Assembly (NCBI GenBank): GCA_028565635.1 | Contig: JAOXYB010027213.1 | Location: forward strand, 1-15,568 | Reading direction: 5' to 3' | Source of the DNA: Phoronis ovalis | Taxonomy: Eukaryota > Phoronida > Phoronidae | DNA: 15,568 nucleotides | Shown here: positions 9,401-15,568 of the stretch, one piece after another | How positions within the stretch are numbered: the first letter of the stretch is position 1 | Layout: every line of letters begins with the position of its first letter | Made by a program: the position numbers and the translations under genes | The notes under the pieces: model-generated | The model's input: only the letters and a program-made list of their open reading frames with translations | Database searches by the model: none | What the model was told of the DNA's origin: nothing

Positions 9401-12400
9401 TCTGGTTCCTATGTGGAAATTGAACATCATCTTCTCAGACTAGCTCTAGTAAGTGACATTCTGATGTTACTGTTCATTTTAAATTTGTACCATTTATCTT
9501 ACAGCCGTAGAAATAAATCTTGTTTCACAATGCATTTAAAATAGCTGCAGCATAAAATGCATACTTCTAGTCAAAGTTGTAAGTTTGTTTTATGCTTATG
9601 TTTTGATATGTTTCAGGTTAGTGAAGTGAACCCAAGAGCAAACTTGCAGTATCAGCTTGATGTGGTTAAACCAGCATCTGCTAGACCACAATCATTTCAA
9701 AAGGTTAGTGCAACAGACTATTTGTTTGTCTCTTTGGCTCTCAGTAGATAGGATGTCTAATTATAACAATGAACAATCTTTTTTGTGCTGAATTTGCATT
9801 TAAAAGTATGTTAGTAGCACTCCTGTGACATAACTGCATAATTATTAAATGAATATTGCCTGCAGCACTTAATAAAGGGTTACATAATAAATTATTAAAT
9901 ATTTCTGTCCCTCTAGTATGTACATCATATTAATTATATTATTCTTTTGACACTCATTTTAAAACAATATGAGATTGAATTAATTGAATGCAGACTGCCG
10001 TACCACTTATACACATCCTTTTCATGCCAGTTGGCACATAAGGTAGCAACATGATTCTTCCACATCTCTCGATCACTGGCCATTTGTTCAGCCAAACTCC
10101 ATGTCAATCCTCTCTGTTGCAGTTCTAATTTAACAATTCATCGCCATGTTGTTTTTAGTCGACCTTGCGTTGTCCACCTTATAGCACTTCAAAGTGATAT
10201 TTCTATCTTCCATTCTAAACATATGTCCCATCTACTTCTATCTTTTCTTTAAGAGTATTGTTTCCAAATTTTCTTGTCCAGTCAATCTCAACAGCTCACA
10301 ATTCGTGATTTGCTGTGGCCAGAAGATTTGCATGATTTTTCTTAGACTTCTTGTACGGAAACTTGATAATTTCATCAATACTGCCGTACAAGATAAGTCT
10401 TATTTTGTGTTAAAATTTACTAAATTTTGATCAACTGCATAGATTCAAAAAACCACAAAGAAAGTAAAGCTAATTAACTAGAGCGGCATGGTAACAAATG
10501 CCAGACACAAAAATTAATTTGTGAGATTTTTGTAGGATGATGACAAAAAGAAAAAGGAGGAGTATTGGGCTCGTGGCACTGGTTATGGGCATGGTAAAAG
10601 ACCGGAGTGGGATGTTAAAGCCTATCTTGCTGCTCAGAAAGAAAAGGACAAGCAGGTGATTAACAGTTTTTACAGTTTATATTATTAGTGCTTATAATTT
10701 TGCTTAATATAAGATGTGATAGTAACAGGTGTGTTCCTTTAAAATGATACACAACAATGCCCATATAACAAATACAATTTCTATCGTATTGGGCAAATTA
10801 TTTTACCACCATTTGAAACAAATGGTTGACAGCATACATGGATGAAAGTTAAGTTAGGTTTCCACTTGGCATGCAGAGCCACTACTAAGAAGAGTTTTTT
10901 AAGTTTGTTTGTGTCCAATTTTTCTTTATTTGTTGTCTTCTTTCTGCCTCTGATAAATCTACACATTACTATAATTATAAATAAGTTGTGTTATGTGTGT
11001 ATTAACAAGAATGAATAGTGATTCTTTATGTAATTGAATTTTTTACGTTTTGACTATATTAGAATCATTTCTTATTTGTTTTTTCAGGTGGAGTCAGTAT
11101 TACATAAAATGCTTCATGAACTCAAAGTTTTATACGTAAATCATGCACCTCAGTTGAAGCCTAGAACTCGCAGTAAAGCACTACTGGCATCCGTTTCAAA
11201 CAACAGTGAAAGTGTTGACCCTGTAGAGGACATGTACACTGTGTTAGAAGGCTCGGCATTAGTTCCATTTATTGAGGTATGTAAGGTATACAGGGGAAGA
11301 CAACTAAGCAATAATATTCAGGCATATCACACAGTACTGTTTGCTGAACAATTTACCTGGGCCTGATGAAAATAAAGTTATTCCTGATTCACCAGCAAAT
11401 ATATAGCACTAATCAGGTAGTGTCAAATTTTTGGATAAATTTGTATGCAAACATGTCTTGTTTCTTGCTTAAATGCAAAAAGTATTGCGTAGCAACTTTT
11501 ATCATTCCCTATAATTATAGAATTTATAACTTAACAAAATATAATTTTCATTACTTGTTCTCAAGTGTTGGCCATTATTATGTTTCTTGATTGTTTCAAA
11601 AAAACTGTGCAATGTTTCAAAACTTGCTGCCTGTTAGTTATATCTTGCTTCTATCATACTACACATCCTGCTTGTAGTCTTATATGAAAGCTGACTCATT
11701 CCTAGAGATCTGCAGGCATACATCTGTGTACAAAGTTACCGTAGACATCATTAGAGAAATAGGTAAGTCAGAAAAAGTTGCTGCCCAACAAGTCAGCACA
11801 CAAAAGAAGTTTCAGTTCAGAGTGAACATCAAACTTGGAATCTCCAGATTACAAAGCCACACTCTTTACCAATCAAGCTAACCGGGCTGGATATATATAA
11901 TTTATATAGTCGTGACAGTTCCGTCTAATACTTTCTGGAATACATCTTATAACATACATGCACTCATAAAAAAAACTCTCAAGCTCAAACGTCCATACAG
12001 AGTTTTCAATACCTGGTTTCATGTTTCAGGCGTGCATCCATTTCAATTTCATTGGATAGTAATCATAATTCAATGTTTCAAAACTTTTGTGACACTCTGT
12101 CTACTTCCATATAACAATGTAGCTTGTAGTATTGGTGAAAATGCTCCCAGGAAATTGTCGGGAAATTCTGATGTCATGCAATTATATGTTTTATAATTCT
12201 TTATCTGCAGCATTGCAGCCACAACTTGTTAGACTACTGTGTCCTTTACCAAATCAGAGTACGTCAGTATATGCACTGGTTGAACAGCTTGAACGCAGGG
12301 TACGTAAAGGTGCACTTTTAATGGAAAAAATTGACTCTTCTAGCTAGCTTCACACTACTTTTAGTAATTTATTTTAAATTAGTTTTAATATGAATGTAGG

Positions 12401-15335
12401 TATTTAACTTGAATAAAAGCTCTGATGGATGTTAATGTAACAGGTGCTGGATGAAGTGTAGTGACTAAACAAATAAACTACTACTGTCGAGTAGAAATGC
12501 TTAATAATAATTAAACGATTAAAAGATCACATTAATGTAATATTCAATCGTGCAAATATAAATGAATTTCCTTAAGCTAGTCAGTGTTAGTTTTGTATAG
12601 ATAGCAAATCATAAAAATTGAAATGTCCTGTTTTTGACCTCATTTAGCCATTCGCCTGCTATTTTAAACATGGAAGTGACTAAAAATGTAAAATTATCTT
12701 AAGTTTATAGGTGAACTAAACATGCATTATATTCAACCTTTGTTAATCCACTTATATAATTTAGTGTATCTTTTAACTGGAAAATAGTGATTGTTATTAT
12801 AAATTTACATTTTATTTTGCAGGCCTCTACGCTCCTTGGGCATATCTGCAGGACTGGAAATGGTAGTATTCCTAAACCTGCAAAACTTAAAGTCAAAAAA
12901 GAGAAAGCAGGACGGAAGAGTCCAGACAGTGGGGTTGAAGACTGGCACAGTAATACTTCATCAGATCAAGCTGAGGAAGAAAAATTAGCAAGGTTTGTAA
13001 TTTATTTTAACGAAATTTAAACTCTTCACTGTTTGGTAATGATATTTTTATTTAGCCATGCTTGCATACGAGTGTCTTTAATTTGTTTTCAGATTGTGGA
13101 AGTTTAGTGGAAATCAAACTTGTATTATATCTTGTTGTCGATACATATTTGTGTTGTAGAGAATTTGTCTCACTTTACAAGGACATCTGTGCAGCACTTA
13201 CAAGGAATAACTTGCCAGAAGAAGTCAATAACGCGCAATTGAAAAAAACTGATCTCAGTGTATCTACTGACCTTGCTGATAAGGTAAATAACACTTCAAA
13301 TGTGTTTTTTTTCTAAATTACTGAACAGACTTTATATTCTTGACATAGCGAATATCGTTCGGCACAATTTAAGTTGGTTAGTTATGTTAGGAAGTTGTGT
13401 AATGTAGTTCTTCAGTTAGGTAATGAACTTAAGAACATTTTATGGTAAAGGTATAGCACAGCTGTAAGTTTTAACTCCATTTATTATTTGACAAAATTTG
13501 GCTCAAACCACTTCGTTATTTGAAAATAACATATTAATTTGGTGGCTGACAACTTTTACGTGTGTAATTTTACAGCACATGTAGTTATACCATACAATGT
13601 GTTTTATTTCTTGAGTATTATTTAAATCTATTGTAGGAGGCAGTATTAGTAACTAAATATCGTGAGGTGCTGCATAGTCTACAGTTTGCCAGTCATGATA
13701 TGGAATGTAAGTATAAATTAGACTTGAGTGAAAAAGCTGGAATATATTTCTATAAAAGGGTAATATTAGGGTTTATCCTGAATAATAAGGGGTTTGAGGG
13801 CAAAAAGTTACAACACTGTAAGCAGTGTATTTTGCAATAGTCCACTAAATTTGGTTTTACATAAACTTTAATAGAACTAAACAAACTTAGTATATTTTTA
13901 TGCCCTTCGCGATATAGTGGATTGGAATATAGTCGTCCTGTATGTGTGGGCAGGTCTTTTCTTTGCTTCCTAATAACAGCTACCTAGATGATTTGAAGGT
14001 CGTGGTGGACATCTGCCATAGACTAAGTGGAATTTTCAAACAACCTTAAAAAATGGGTCAACTGTTCATCTGAAATTTAATTATTTGTCGTCTTGTATTT
14101 TTTGTGACACTTTTCAAACCACTGCTCATTTTTATCCAATCAGCTTCATATTTGCTACATGCTAAAATATGGATCAGTGTTGATTTTGAGCTAGTTCACG
14201 TCTAATATAGCCAACTGGCAGCTCCTGGTCCTGAAAACTCGAGACATAGAGAGATCACTTTAACACTGAAGGAAACTACTTCACTATGATAGGCATCTGT
14301 ATGTAAAGGCAGACGTCTTGTTATTTTGTACCTGAATTAATTGACTGCGGTAAGATGTGATTAGATTGTAAACTGACACTTCTCTGATCTCACTTTTTAG
14401 TGACTGGTGCAAACACTCATCAATATGCTGAATTATTCAAAAAGATGACCAATCCTAATCAATCAACTATATTTCGTATTGCACAAGAATTAACTTCATT
14501 ATCTTCATCTTTACCACTGAATCTCTCCTCATCAATTTTTGTGAGGACGGTAAATATTATTAACTGTATTTTAGTTGAAAACTAAATATGATTTAGTGTT
14601 GTGTTGCTTCAGTAGTTAAAACAAAGTTGTCTGCCTACAGAAACAAATCAAAAAGTCAGTACACTGTTTGACAATACTTTGTAGAGTTAATCTGTGATAT
14701 TAGAAAAGGCTGTTACATTGTTTGAGCAGTTCCTCTTTAAATAGTATTGCTAGAAGAATTTTCATGCCGACATATAATCAGGTTTTGCAATAGTCAATAA
14801 ATCACAGTATTATTTTTTGTTTTTTTGTCATTATAGGATGATGACAAGCTTCCACTAATGAGAGCACTTATCACAGGGTACTTTTAATATGATTTGTAAA
14901 TTAATATTTATCATTTTTACGTAATTGGTGATACAGTCCATAGTTTGTGTGGAATGATATTTGTTTATTACTATTTCATATTTTTCATCATCTAGGAAGT
15001 CCTTTCAGTTTTCCAAGGATCCATATCCAGCATTTTCTGAAAGAGGTCTTCTTTAGTTTTTACTGTGTGATCAGTTAATAAGTTAGCAGAAGTGGGGAAG
15101 ATATGTGATTGTGAATTATGTTAGAAAATATTGTTTTCATGGGTTTATGTAATATTTATATAATGTGAGTACCTGCCTTGGAGTCCTGTATTGTAACATG
15201 TAACCCATATTTAAACTGCTATAATGTCTCTGTTATTTCAGGCCAGAAGGAACACCTTATTCTTGTGGTTGCTTTTTGTTTGATATATTCTTCAACCAGA
15301 ATTATCCAAAACAAGCCCCTCAAGTAAACCTGCAG
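3384..15335 (+). CDS. Tandem-UBC ubiquitin-conjugating protein: RWD-like, Cys-less UBE2Q-like UBC, BIRC6-type C-terminus (21 exons, 3' partial)
   Basis: Seen: 21 exons with GT-AG introns join into one 774-codon frame: 3384-3485, 3945-4026, 4395-4471, 6222-6271, 6929-7103, 7380-7473, 7661-7761, 7993-8205, 8648-8766, 9358-9448, 9617-9703, 10536-10655, 11088-11276, 11678-11762, 12211-12299, 12823-12992, 13160-13283, 13637-13706, 14401-14549, 14837-14877, 15242-15335. Domains: RWD/UBC-like about 1-105; acidic tract 119-147; UBE2Q-like UBC about 195-340, with Asn307 at the catalytic Cys position; BIRC6-like helical region from 406 (WARGTGYGHG at 408-417); basic patch 579-590; BIRC6-like UBC from about 700. 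Start: ATG 3384 has A at -3, G at +4 and an in-frame stop at 3369-3371. Known: UBE2Q and BIRC6 are E2-class enzymes that transfer ubiquitin through an active-site cysteine. Inferred: a cytosolic or nuclear E2, or E2/E3 hybrid, whose activity lies in the C-terminal UBC, with the first UBC as a binding module. It is not BIRC6 itself, since no BIR domain can precede residue 1. No signal peptide or membrane segment is seen. Confidence 0.88.
3486..4394 (+). other. Introns 1 and 2 (around exon 2)
   Basis: Intron 1 is 3486-3944 (459 bp) and intron 2 is 4027-4394 (368 bp). Both are AT-rich with standard GT-AG ends. I see no repeat or RNA gene in them. Confidence 0.7.
3945..4026 (+). CDS. Exon 2 (residues 35-62, last codon split)
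   Basis: Acceptor TTTTAG just before 3945; donor GTAAGT at 4027, phase 1. Encodes the strand EHEFKVLCPVG (52-62), which leads into the YP of exon 3. This resembles the strand before the P-x-x-YP motif of RWD/UBC folds. Confidence 0.85.
4395..4471 (+). CDS. Exon 3 (residues 62-87): YP motif of RWD-like segment
   Basis: Acceptor AAATGCAG, donor GTGAGT at 4472, phase 0. Encodes GYPGHKDTFYVES then SLWCNALNE. The GYP turn followed by a strand and a helix fits an RWD/UBC-like fold without a catalytic centre. Confidence 0.85.
4472..6221 (+). other. Intron 3 (1750 bp), enlarged by an inserted element
   Basis: The longest intron in the window. It contains the TIR element at 5317-5724; the rest is AT-rich sequence in which I recognise nothing. 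Confidence 0.75.
5317..5724. mobile_element. 408-bp TIR element with internal period of about 30 bp
   Basis: Left end CCTGGGGGGGGTGCTCAAGG (5317-5336) is matched inverted by the right end (complement of 5705-5724: CCCGGGGGG-TACTCAAGTT). ACTGATT occurs directly outside on the left (5310-5316) and again at 5725-5731, a 7-bp target duplication. Inside, CAATCCA or a variant recurs at 5369, 5401, 5431, 5461, 5490, 5562, 5595, 5626 and 5655, mostly 29 to 32 bp apart. No coding capacity. A partial second copy lies at 1-90. Superfamily not established; the 7-bp duplication could be an eroded 8-bp hAT-type site (C/T mismatch at the eighth base). Confidence 0.8.
6222..6271 (+). CDS. Exon 4 (residues 88-104): end of RWD-like segment
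   Basis: A 50-nt exon with acceptor TTTTTTTCCAG and donor GTATGT at 6272, phase 2. It encodes FLLDAAEPVRFTKFLDR and continues in frame with exon 5 (AG + G). It lies 1750 bp downstream of exon 3 because intron 3 holds a transposable element. Confidence 0.82.
6272..6928 (+). other. Intron 4
   Basis: 657 bp, AT-rich. Its last 220 bp are open in the frame of exon 5 by chance; no repeat or RNA gene recognised. Confidence 0.7.
6929..7103 (+). CDS. Exon 5 (residues 104-162): acidic linker
   Basis: Acceptor AATAACAG, donor GTAGTT at 7104, phase 0. Residues 119-147 are almost all Glu, Asp, Asn and Ser (for example DENEEDDDSMNEDEGEE), a disordered acidic stretch. It ends in a basic run, ARKK. The open frame that extends upstream to 6708 is intron: it lacks domain similarity and precedes a good acceptor. 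Confidence 0.83.
7380..7473 (+). CDS. Exon 6 (residues 163-194): charged helix
   Basis: Acceptor TTTTTCAG, donor GTAACA at 7474, phase 1. Encodes KRWALKEEEVREKMKRAK, a long charged helix and possible short coiled coil, then LVGACAVDLGAIQ. It links the acidic tract to the UBE2Q-like domain. Confidence 0.83.
7661..7761 (+). CDS. Exon 7 (residues 194-227): N-terminal helix of UBE2Q-like domain
   Basis: Acceptor TTTTTTCTAG, donor GTACAA at 7762, phase 0. Encodes two helices, EKEQAKQIF and LTNDLLRIMESEE, matching the first helices of the UBE2Q UBC core (the S-x-R-L-x-K-E-L region). Confidence 0.83.
7993..8205 (+). CDS. Exon 8 (residues 228-298): core strands of UBE2Q-like UBC
   Basis: Acceptor ATATTTTAG, donor GTAAAG at 8206, phase 0. 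Encodes DNIYQWCVKLYNF, then EMDFTIDLYPFYPPLVKV (275-292). This parallels the UBE2Q pattern of an N-x-x-Y-x-W-x-V-K-L strand, a long insert, and F-P-F-x-P-P-F-V-R-V. It is the clearest sign of the UBE2Q-type fold. Confidence 0.88.
8206..8647 (+). other. Intron 8 with a diverged 77-bp duplication
   Basis: 442 bp. ATGATCATATG occurs at 8434-8444 and 8511-8521, and the sequence on both sides of the two copies is partly alike, which suggests an old 77-bp tandem duplication. Otherwise nothing recognised. Confidence 0.45.
8648..8766 (+). CDS. Exon 9 (residues 299-338): UBE2Q-like active-site region with Asn for Cys
   Basis: Acceptor ATTTCAG, donor GTTAGT at 8767, phase 2. TNMEILKLSFWNPAKDM lines up without gaps with the UBE2Q segment LCMELLTKQGW; Asn307 (codon 8672-8674) falls on the catalytic cysteine. 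The following helix NVLHDIKAFLQQWAR also fits. Confidence 0.85.
8767..9357 (+). other. Intron 9
   Basis: 591 bp of AT-rich sequence with GT-AG ends. No repeat, RNA gene or open frame of note. Confidence 0.7.
9358..9448 (+). CDS. Exon 10 (residues 338-368): post-UBC linker
   Basis: Acceptor TCTTTTAG, donor GTAAGT at 9449, phase 0. Encodes LEVTSERNDSKRYPSGSY then a helix VEIEHHLLRLAL. I do not recognise a named domain. Confidence 0.82.
9617..9703 (+). CDS. Exon 11 (residues 369-397): linker
   Basis: Acceptor ATGTTTCAG, donor GTTAGT at 9704, phase 0. Encodes VSEVNPRANLQYQLDVVKP and a Ser/Pro/Gln tail. It joins the UBE2Q-like part to the BIRC6-like part. Confidence 0.82.
9994..10389 (-). pseudogene. 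Decayed C-terminal fragment of a LINE-type (non-LTR) retrotransposon in intron 11
   Basis: Read on the minus strand, about 10375-10200 gives SLRKIMQIFWPQQITNCELL, then RLTGQENLETILLKK and a GHMFRMEDRNIT stretch. After a frameshift, about 10190-10005 gives RLKTTWR, then LQQRGLTWSLAEQMASDREM and WKNHVATLCANWHEKD. This is the usual tail downstream of the reverse transcriptase in many invertebrate LINEs (G-R-P-K-x-T-W-R-R ... L-T-W-x-x-A-x-x-x-A-x-D-R-x-x-W). Stops and at least one frameshift make it dead. ACTGCCGTAC flanks it exactly (9994-10003, 10380-10389), a likely target duplication of a 5'-truncated copy. Confidence 0.8.
10536..10655 (+). CDS. Exon 12 (residues 398-437): start of BIRC6-like region
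   Basis: Acceptor TTTTTGTAG, donor GTGATT at 10656, phase 0. After a DDDKKKKEE stretch it encodes YWARGTGYGHG (407-417), then EWDVKAYLAAQKEKD. Human BIRC6 has a similar W-A-K-G-T-G-F-G-x-G followed by G-W-D-V ahead of its C-terminal helical region, as I recall it. Confidence 0.87.
10656..11087 (+). other. Intron 12
   Basis: 432 bp, AT-rich, GT-AG ends. Nothing recognised; the 61-codon minus-strand frame within it has no visible family signal. Confidence 0.65.
11088..11276 (+). CDS. Exon 13 (residues 438-500): BIRC6-like helical region
   Basis: Acceptor GTTTTTTCAG, donor GTATGT at 11277, phase 0. Encodes helix VESVLHKMLHELKVLYV, a polar loop, then VLEGSALVPFIE. The last part matches the BIRC6 pattern L-L-x-x-S-x-L-I-P, and continues directly in exon 14. 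Confidence 0.87.
11277..11677 (+). other. Intron 13
   Basis: 401 bp. Two chance open frames run into or through it, but both lack domain similarity, and exon 13 joins exon 14 directly in frame. Confidence 0.7.
11678..11762 (+). CDS. Exon 14 (residues 501-529, last codon split): BIRC6-like helices
   Basis: Acceptor GCTTGTAG, donor GTAAGT at 11763, phase 1. Encodes SYMKADSFLEICRHTSVYKV then TVDIIREI. BIRC6 has S-Y-L-R-N-D-S-V-L-D-M-A-R-H at the same place, so the match fixes frame and both splice sites. Confidence 0.87.
11763..12210 (+). other. Intron 14
   Basis: 448 bp. Holds the tRNA-like segment at 11815-11888 close to its donor; the remainder is unremarkable despite a 94-codon open frame (11912-12196). 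Confidence 0.65.
11815..11888 (-). repeat. tRNA-like head of a SINE in intron 14
   Basis: The minus strand from 11888 reads like a degenerate tRNA: GCCCGGT, then an A-box-like TAGCTTGATTGG, an anticodon-loop-like TTTGTAA (TGT, Thr) and a weak B-box-like AGTTTGATGTT. The 3' side does not pair with the 5' acceptor stem, so it is not a working tRNA gene. A tRNA-derived SINE whose body runs toward exon 14 is the best explanation. The body is not recognised. Confidence 0.5.
12211..12299 (+). CDS. Exon 15 (residues 529-558): BIRC6-like helices
   Basis: Acceptor TTATCTGCAG, donor GTACGT at 12300, phase 0. Completes Ala529 (G + CA), then LQPQLVRLLCPLPNQSTSVY and ALVEQLERR. It follows the BIRC6 stretch that ends M-V-P-L-L-L-P-L. 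Confidence 0.83.
12300..12822 (+). other. Intron 15
   Basis: 523 bp of AT-rich sequence with a GTACGT donor and TTTTGCAG acceptor. Nothing recognised. Confidence 0.7.
12823..12992 (+). CDS. Exon 16 (residues 559-615): basic, polar linker
   Basis: Acceptor TATTTTGCAG, donor GTTTGT at 12993, phase 2. Starts with ASTLLGHICR, similar to S-V-G-T-L-L-A-K-M in BIRC6. Residues 579-590 are strongly basic (KLKVKKEKAGRK) and could serve as a nuclear localisation signal; the Ser/Asp/Glu-rich rest is likely disordered. Confidence 0.82.
13160..13283 (+). CDS. Exon 17 (residues 615-656): helix and linker
   Basis: Acceptor TGTGTTGTAG, donor GTAAAT at 13284, phase 0. Encodes EFVSLYKDICAALTRNNLP and a polar tail. 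A second potential acceptor near 13092 is rejected because it leads to a stop in the required frame. Confidence 0.78.
13284..13636 (+). other. Intron 17
   Basis: 353 bp, AT-rich, GT-AG ends. Nothing recognised. Confidence 0.7.
13637..13706 (+). CDS. Exon 18 (residues 657-680, last codon split)
   Basis: Acceptor TCTATTGTAG, donor GTAAGT at 13707, phase 1. Encodes TKYREVLHSLQFASHDME, matching the BIRC6 element E-K-Y-V-x-V-M-K-x-L-Q-F just ahead of its UBC domain. Confidence 0.85.
13890..14290 (+). repeat. Dispersed repeat relic in intron 18, related to the upstream tandem array
   Basis: Intron 18 is 13707-14400. Around 14178-14221 it reads GTTGATTTTGAGCTAG, then AATATAGCCAACTGGCAGC, close to unit 2 of the array at 2700-3117 (TTTTGATCTTGGCCAC, then AATATGGCGGACTGGCAGCC). 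Both are followed by a GAAAACTC/GAAAGCTC and GAGACA-like stretch. The left part (from about 13890) has the look of the same kind of repeat but its limits are uncertain. Confidence 0.5.
14401..14549 (+). CDS. Exon 19 (residues 680-729): first helix of C-terminal UBC
   Basis: Acceptor CACTTTTTAG, donor GTAAAT at 14550, phase 0. Encodes RIAQELTSLSSSLPLNLSSS then IFVR. BIRC6 has R-L-A-Q-E-A-V-T-L-S-T-S-L-P-L and S-S-S-V-F-V-R here, the strongest single match in the window. Confidence 0.92.
14837..14877 (+). CDS. Exon 20 (residues 730-743, last codon split): UBC strand
   Basis: A 41-nt exon with acceptor TCATTATAG and donor GTACTT at 14878, phase 2. Encodes DDDKLPLMRALIT, corresponding to D-E-E-R-L-D-I-M-K-V-L-I-T of BIRC6. 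It is the shortest exon here. Confidence 0.88.
14878..15241 (+). other. Intron 20
   Basis: 364 bp. A TCTAG acceptor-like site near 14998 is not used in my model, since exon 20 joins exon 21 in frame within the T-G-P motif. Nothing else recognised. Confidence 0.7.
15242..15335 (+). CDS. Exon 21 (residues 743-774): UBC core before the catalytic cysteine
   Basis: Acceptor TTATTTCAG, donor GTACTG at 15336, phase 0. Encodes GPEGTPYSCGCFLFDIFFNQ then NYPKQAPQVNLQ: the canonical E2 G-P-x-x-T-P-Y, F-x-F-D and YP-x-x-x-P motifs. The His-Pro-Asn-type motif and active-site Cys should be in the next exon, outside the window. Confidence 0.92.
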
Positions 15336-15568
15336 GTACTGCCTTTTTGTATGCTTAGGAATTTCAGGTCTTTATCTGCCTTCATAATATCTTATGAGAA
15401 TTAACATGATGACAAGTCCTACTTGATTTGGACTGTTCACTGTCTTCGATGCGATGTGCCATTTGTAAACAATCTTTAACACTGAATGCACTTTTTGCTG
15501 TTTATCCTATCTATAGGATACCCAGCATTGGTATCGTCTTTTACGTGACGATTTTCGATATTGTTTAT
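15336..15568 (+). other. Start of intron 21, to window edge
   Basis: Begins with donor GTACTG. The exon expected next, with the UBC active-site cysteine, is not present in these 233 bp. Confidence 0.65.

Noticed and set aside
11366-11590. 74-codon + strand ORF in intron 13
   Set aside because: Low-complexity, hydrophobic and aromatic-rich translation typical of AT-rich intron; no place for it in the domain alignment.
11912-12196. 94-codon + strand ORF in intron 14
   Set aside because: Exons 14 and 15 join in frame and match BIRC6 without it; the translation resembles no family.
15518-15568. Possible exon after CTATAG, open to the window edge
   Set aside because: The translation (DTQHWYRLLRDD) does not match the UBC segment expected there, and an open frame of about 17 codons is not informative.

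Overview
This looks like a window of invertebrate animal nuclear DNA. It is AT-rich and dominated by one intron-dense protein-coding gene on the + strand, with short DNA-transposon relics, a LINE fragment and a tRNA-like SINE head between and inside its introns. The animal assignment is inferred from exon size and density (41 to 213 nt coding exons, introns of about 170 to 1750 nt, all GT-AG), the repeat types and the protein family. I cannot name the phylum.

Layout. Positions 1-3383 hold no gene I can support. They contain a truncated repeat copy at the left edge (1-90), a TIR-bearing element at about 154-548, a TA-flanked TIR element at 1532-2290, and a three-unit tandem array of about 138 bp per unit at 2700-3117. 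The gene starts at ATG 3384, which has an in-frame stop (TGA 3369-3371) just upstream and a good start context. It runs off the right end of the window. I resolved 21 coding exons; joined, they keep one open frame of 2322 nt (774 codons) through every phase change. The last visible exon ends at 15335, inside the C-terminal UBC fold.

The predicted protein is a multi-UBC-fold ubiquitin-conjugation protein. In order it has: an N-terminal RWD/UBC-like segment (about 1-105); a very acidic tract (119-147); a charged helix; a UBE2Q-like UBC domain (about 195-340) in which Asn307 stands where UBE2Q has its catalytic cysteine; a linker; and from residue about 406 a stretch that follows the C-terminal end of BIRC6 (Apollon/BRUCE), first its helical region and then its E2 domain (from about 700). 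The BIR domain of BIRC6 is absent, because the protein starts at residue 1 with the RWD-like segment. The exon with the catalytic cysteine of the second UBC should lie just beyond the window.

The introns carry the remaining structure: a 408-bp TIR element with an internal period of about 30 bp and a 7-bp target duplication (intron 3), a decayed minus-strand LINE C-terminus flanked by a 10-bp direct repeat (intron 11), a minus-strand tRNA-Thr-like SINE head (intron 14), and a dispersed relative of the upstream tandem array (intron 18). Exon calls were made by eye from splice sites, frame and homology. Family comparisons are from memory of UBE2Q and BIRC6, not from a search.
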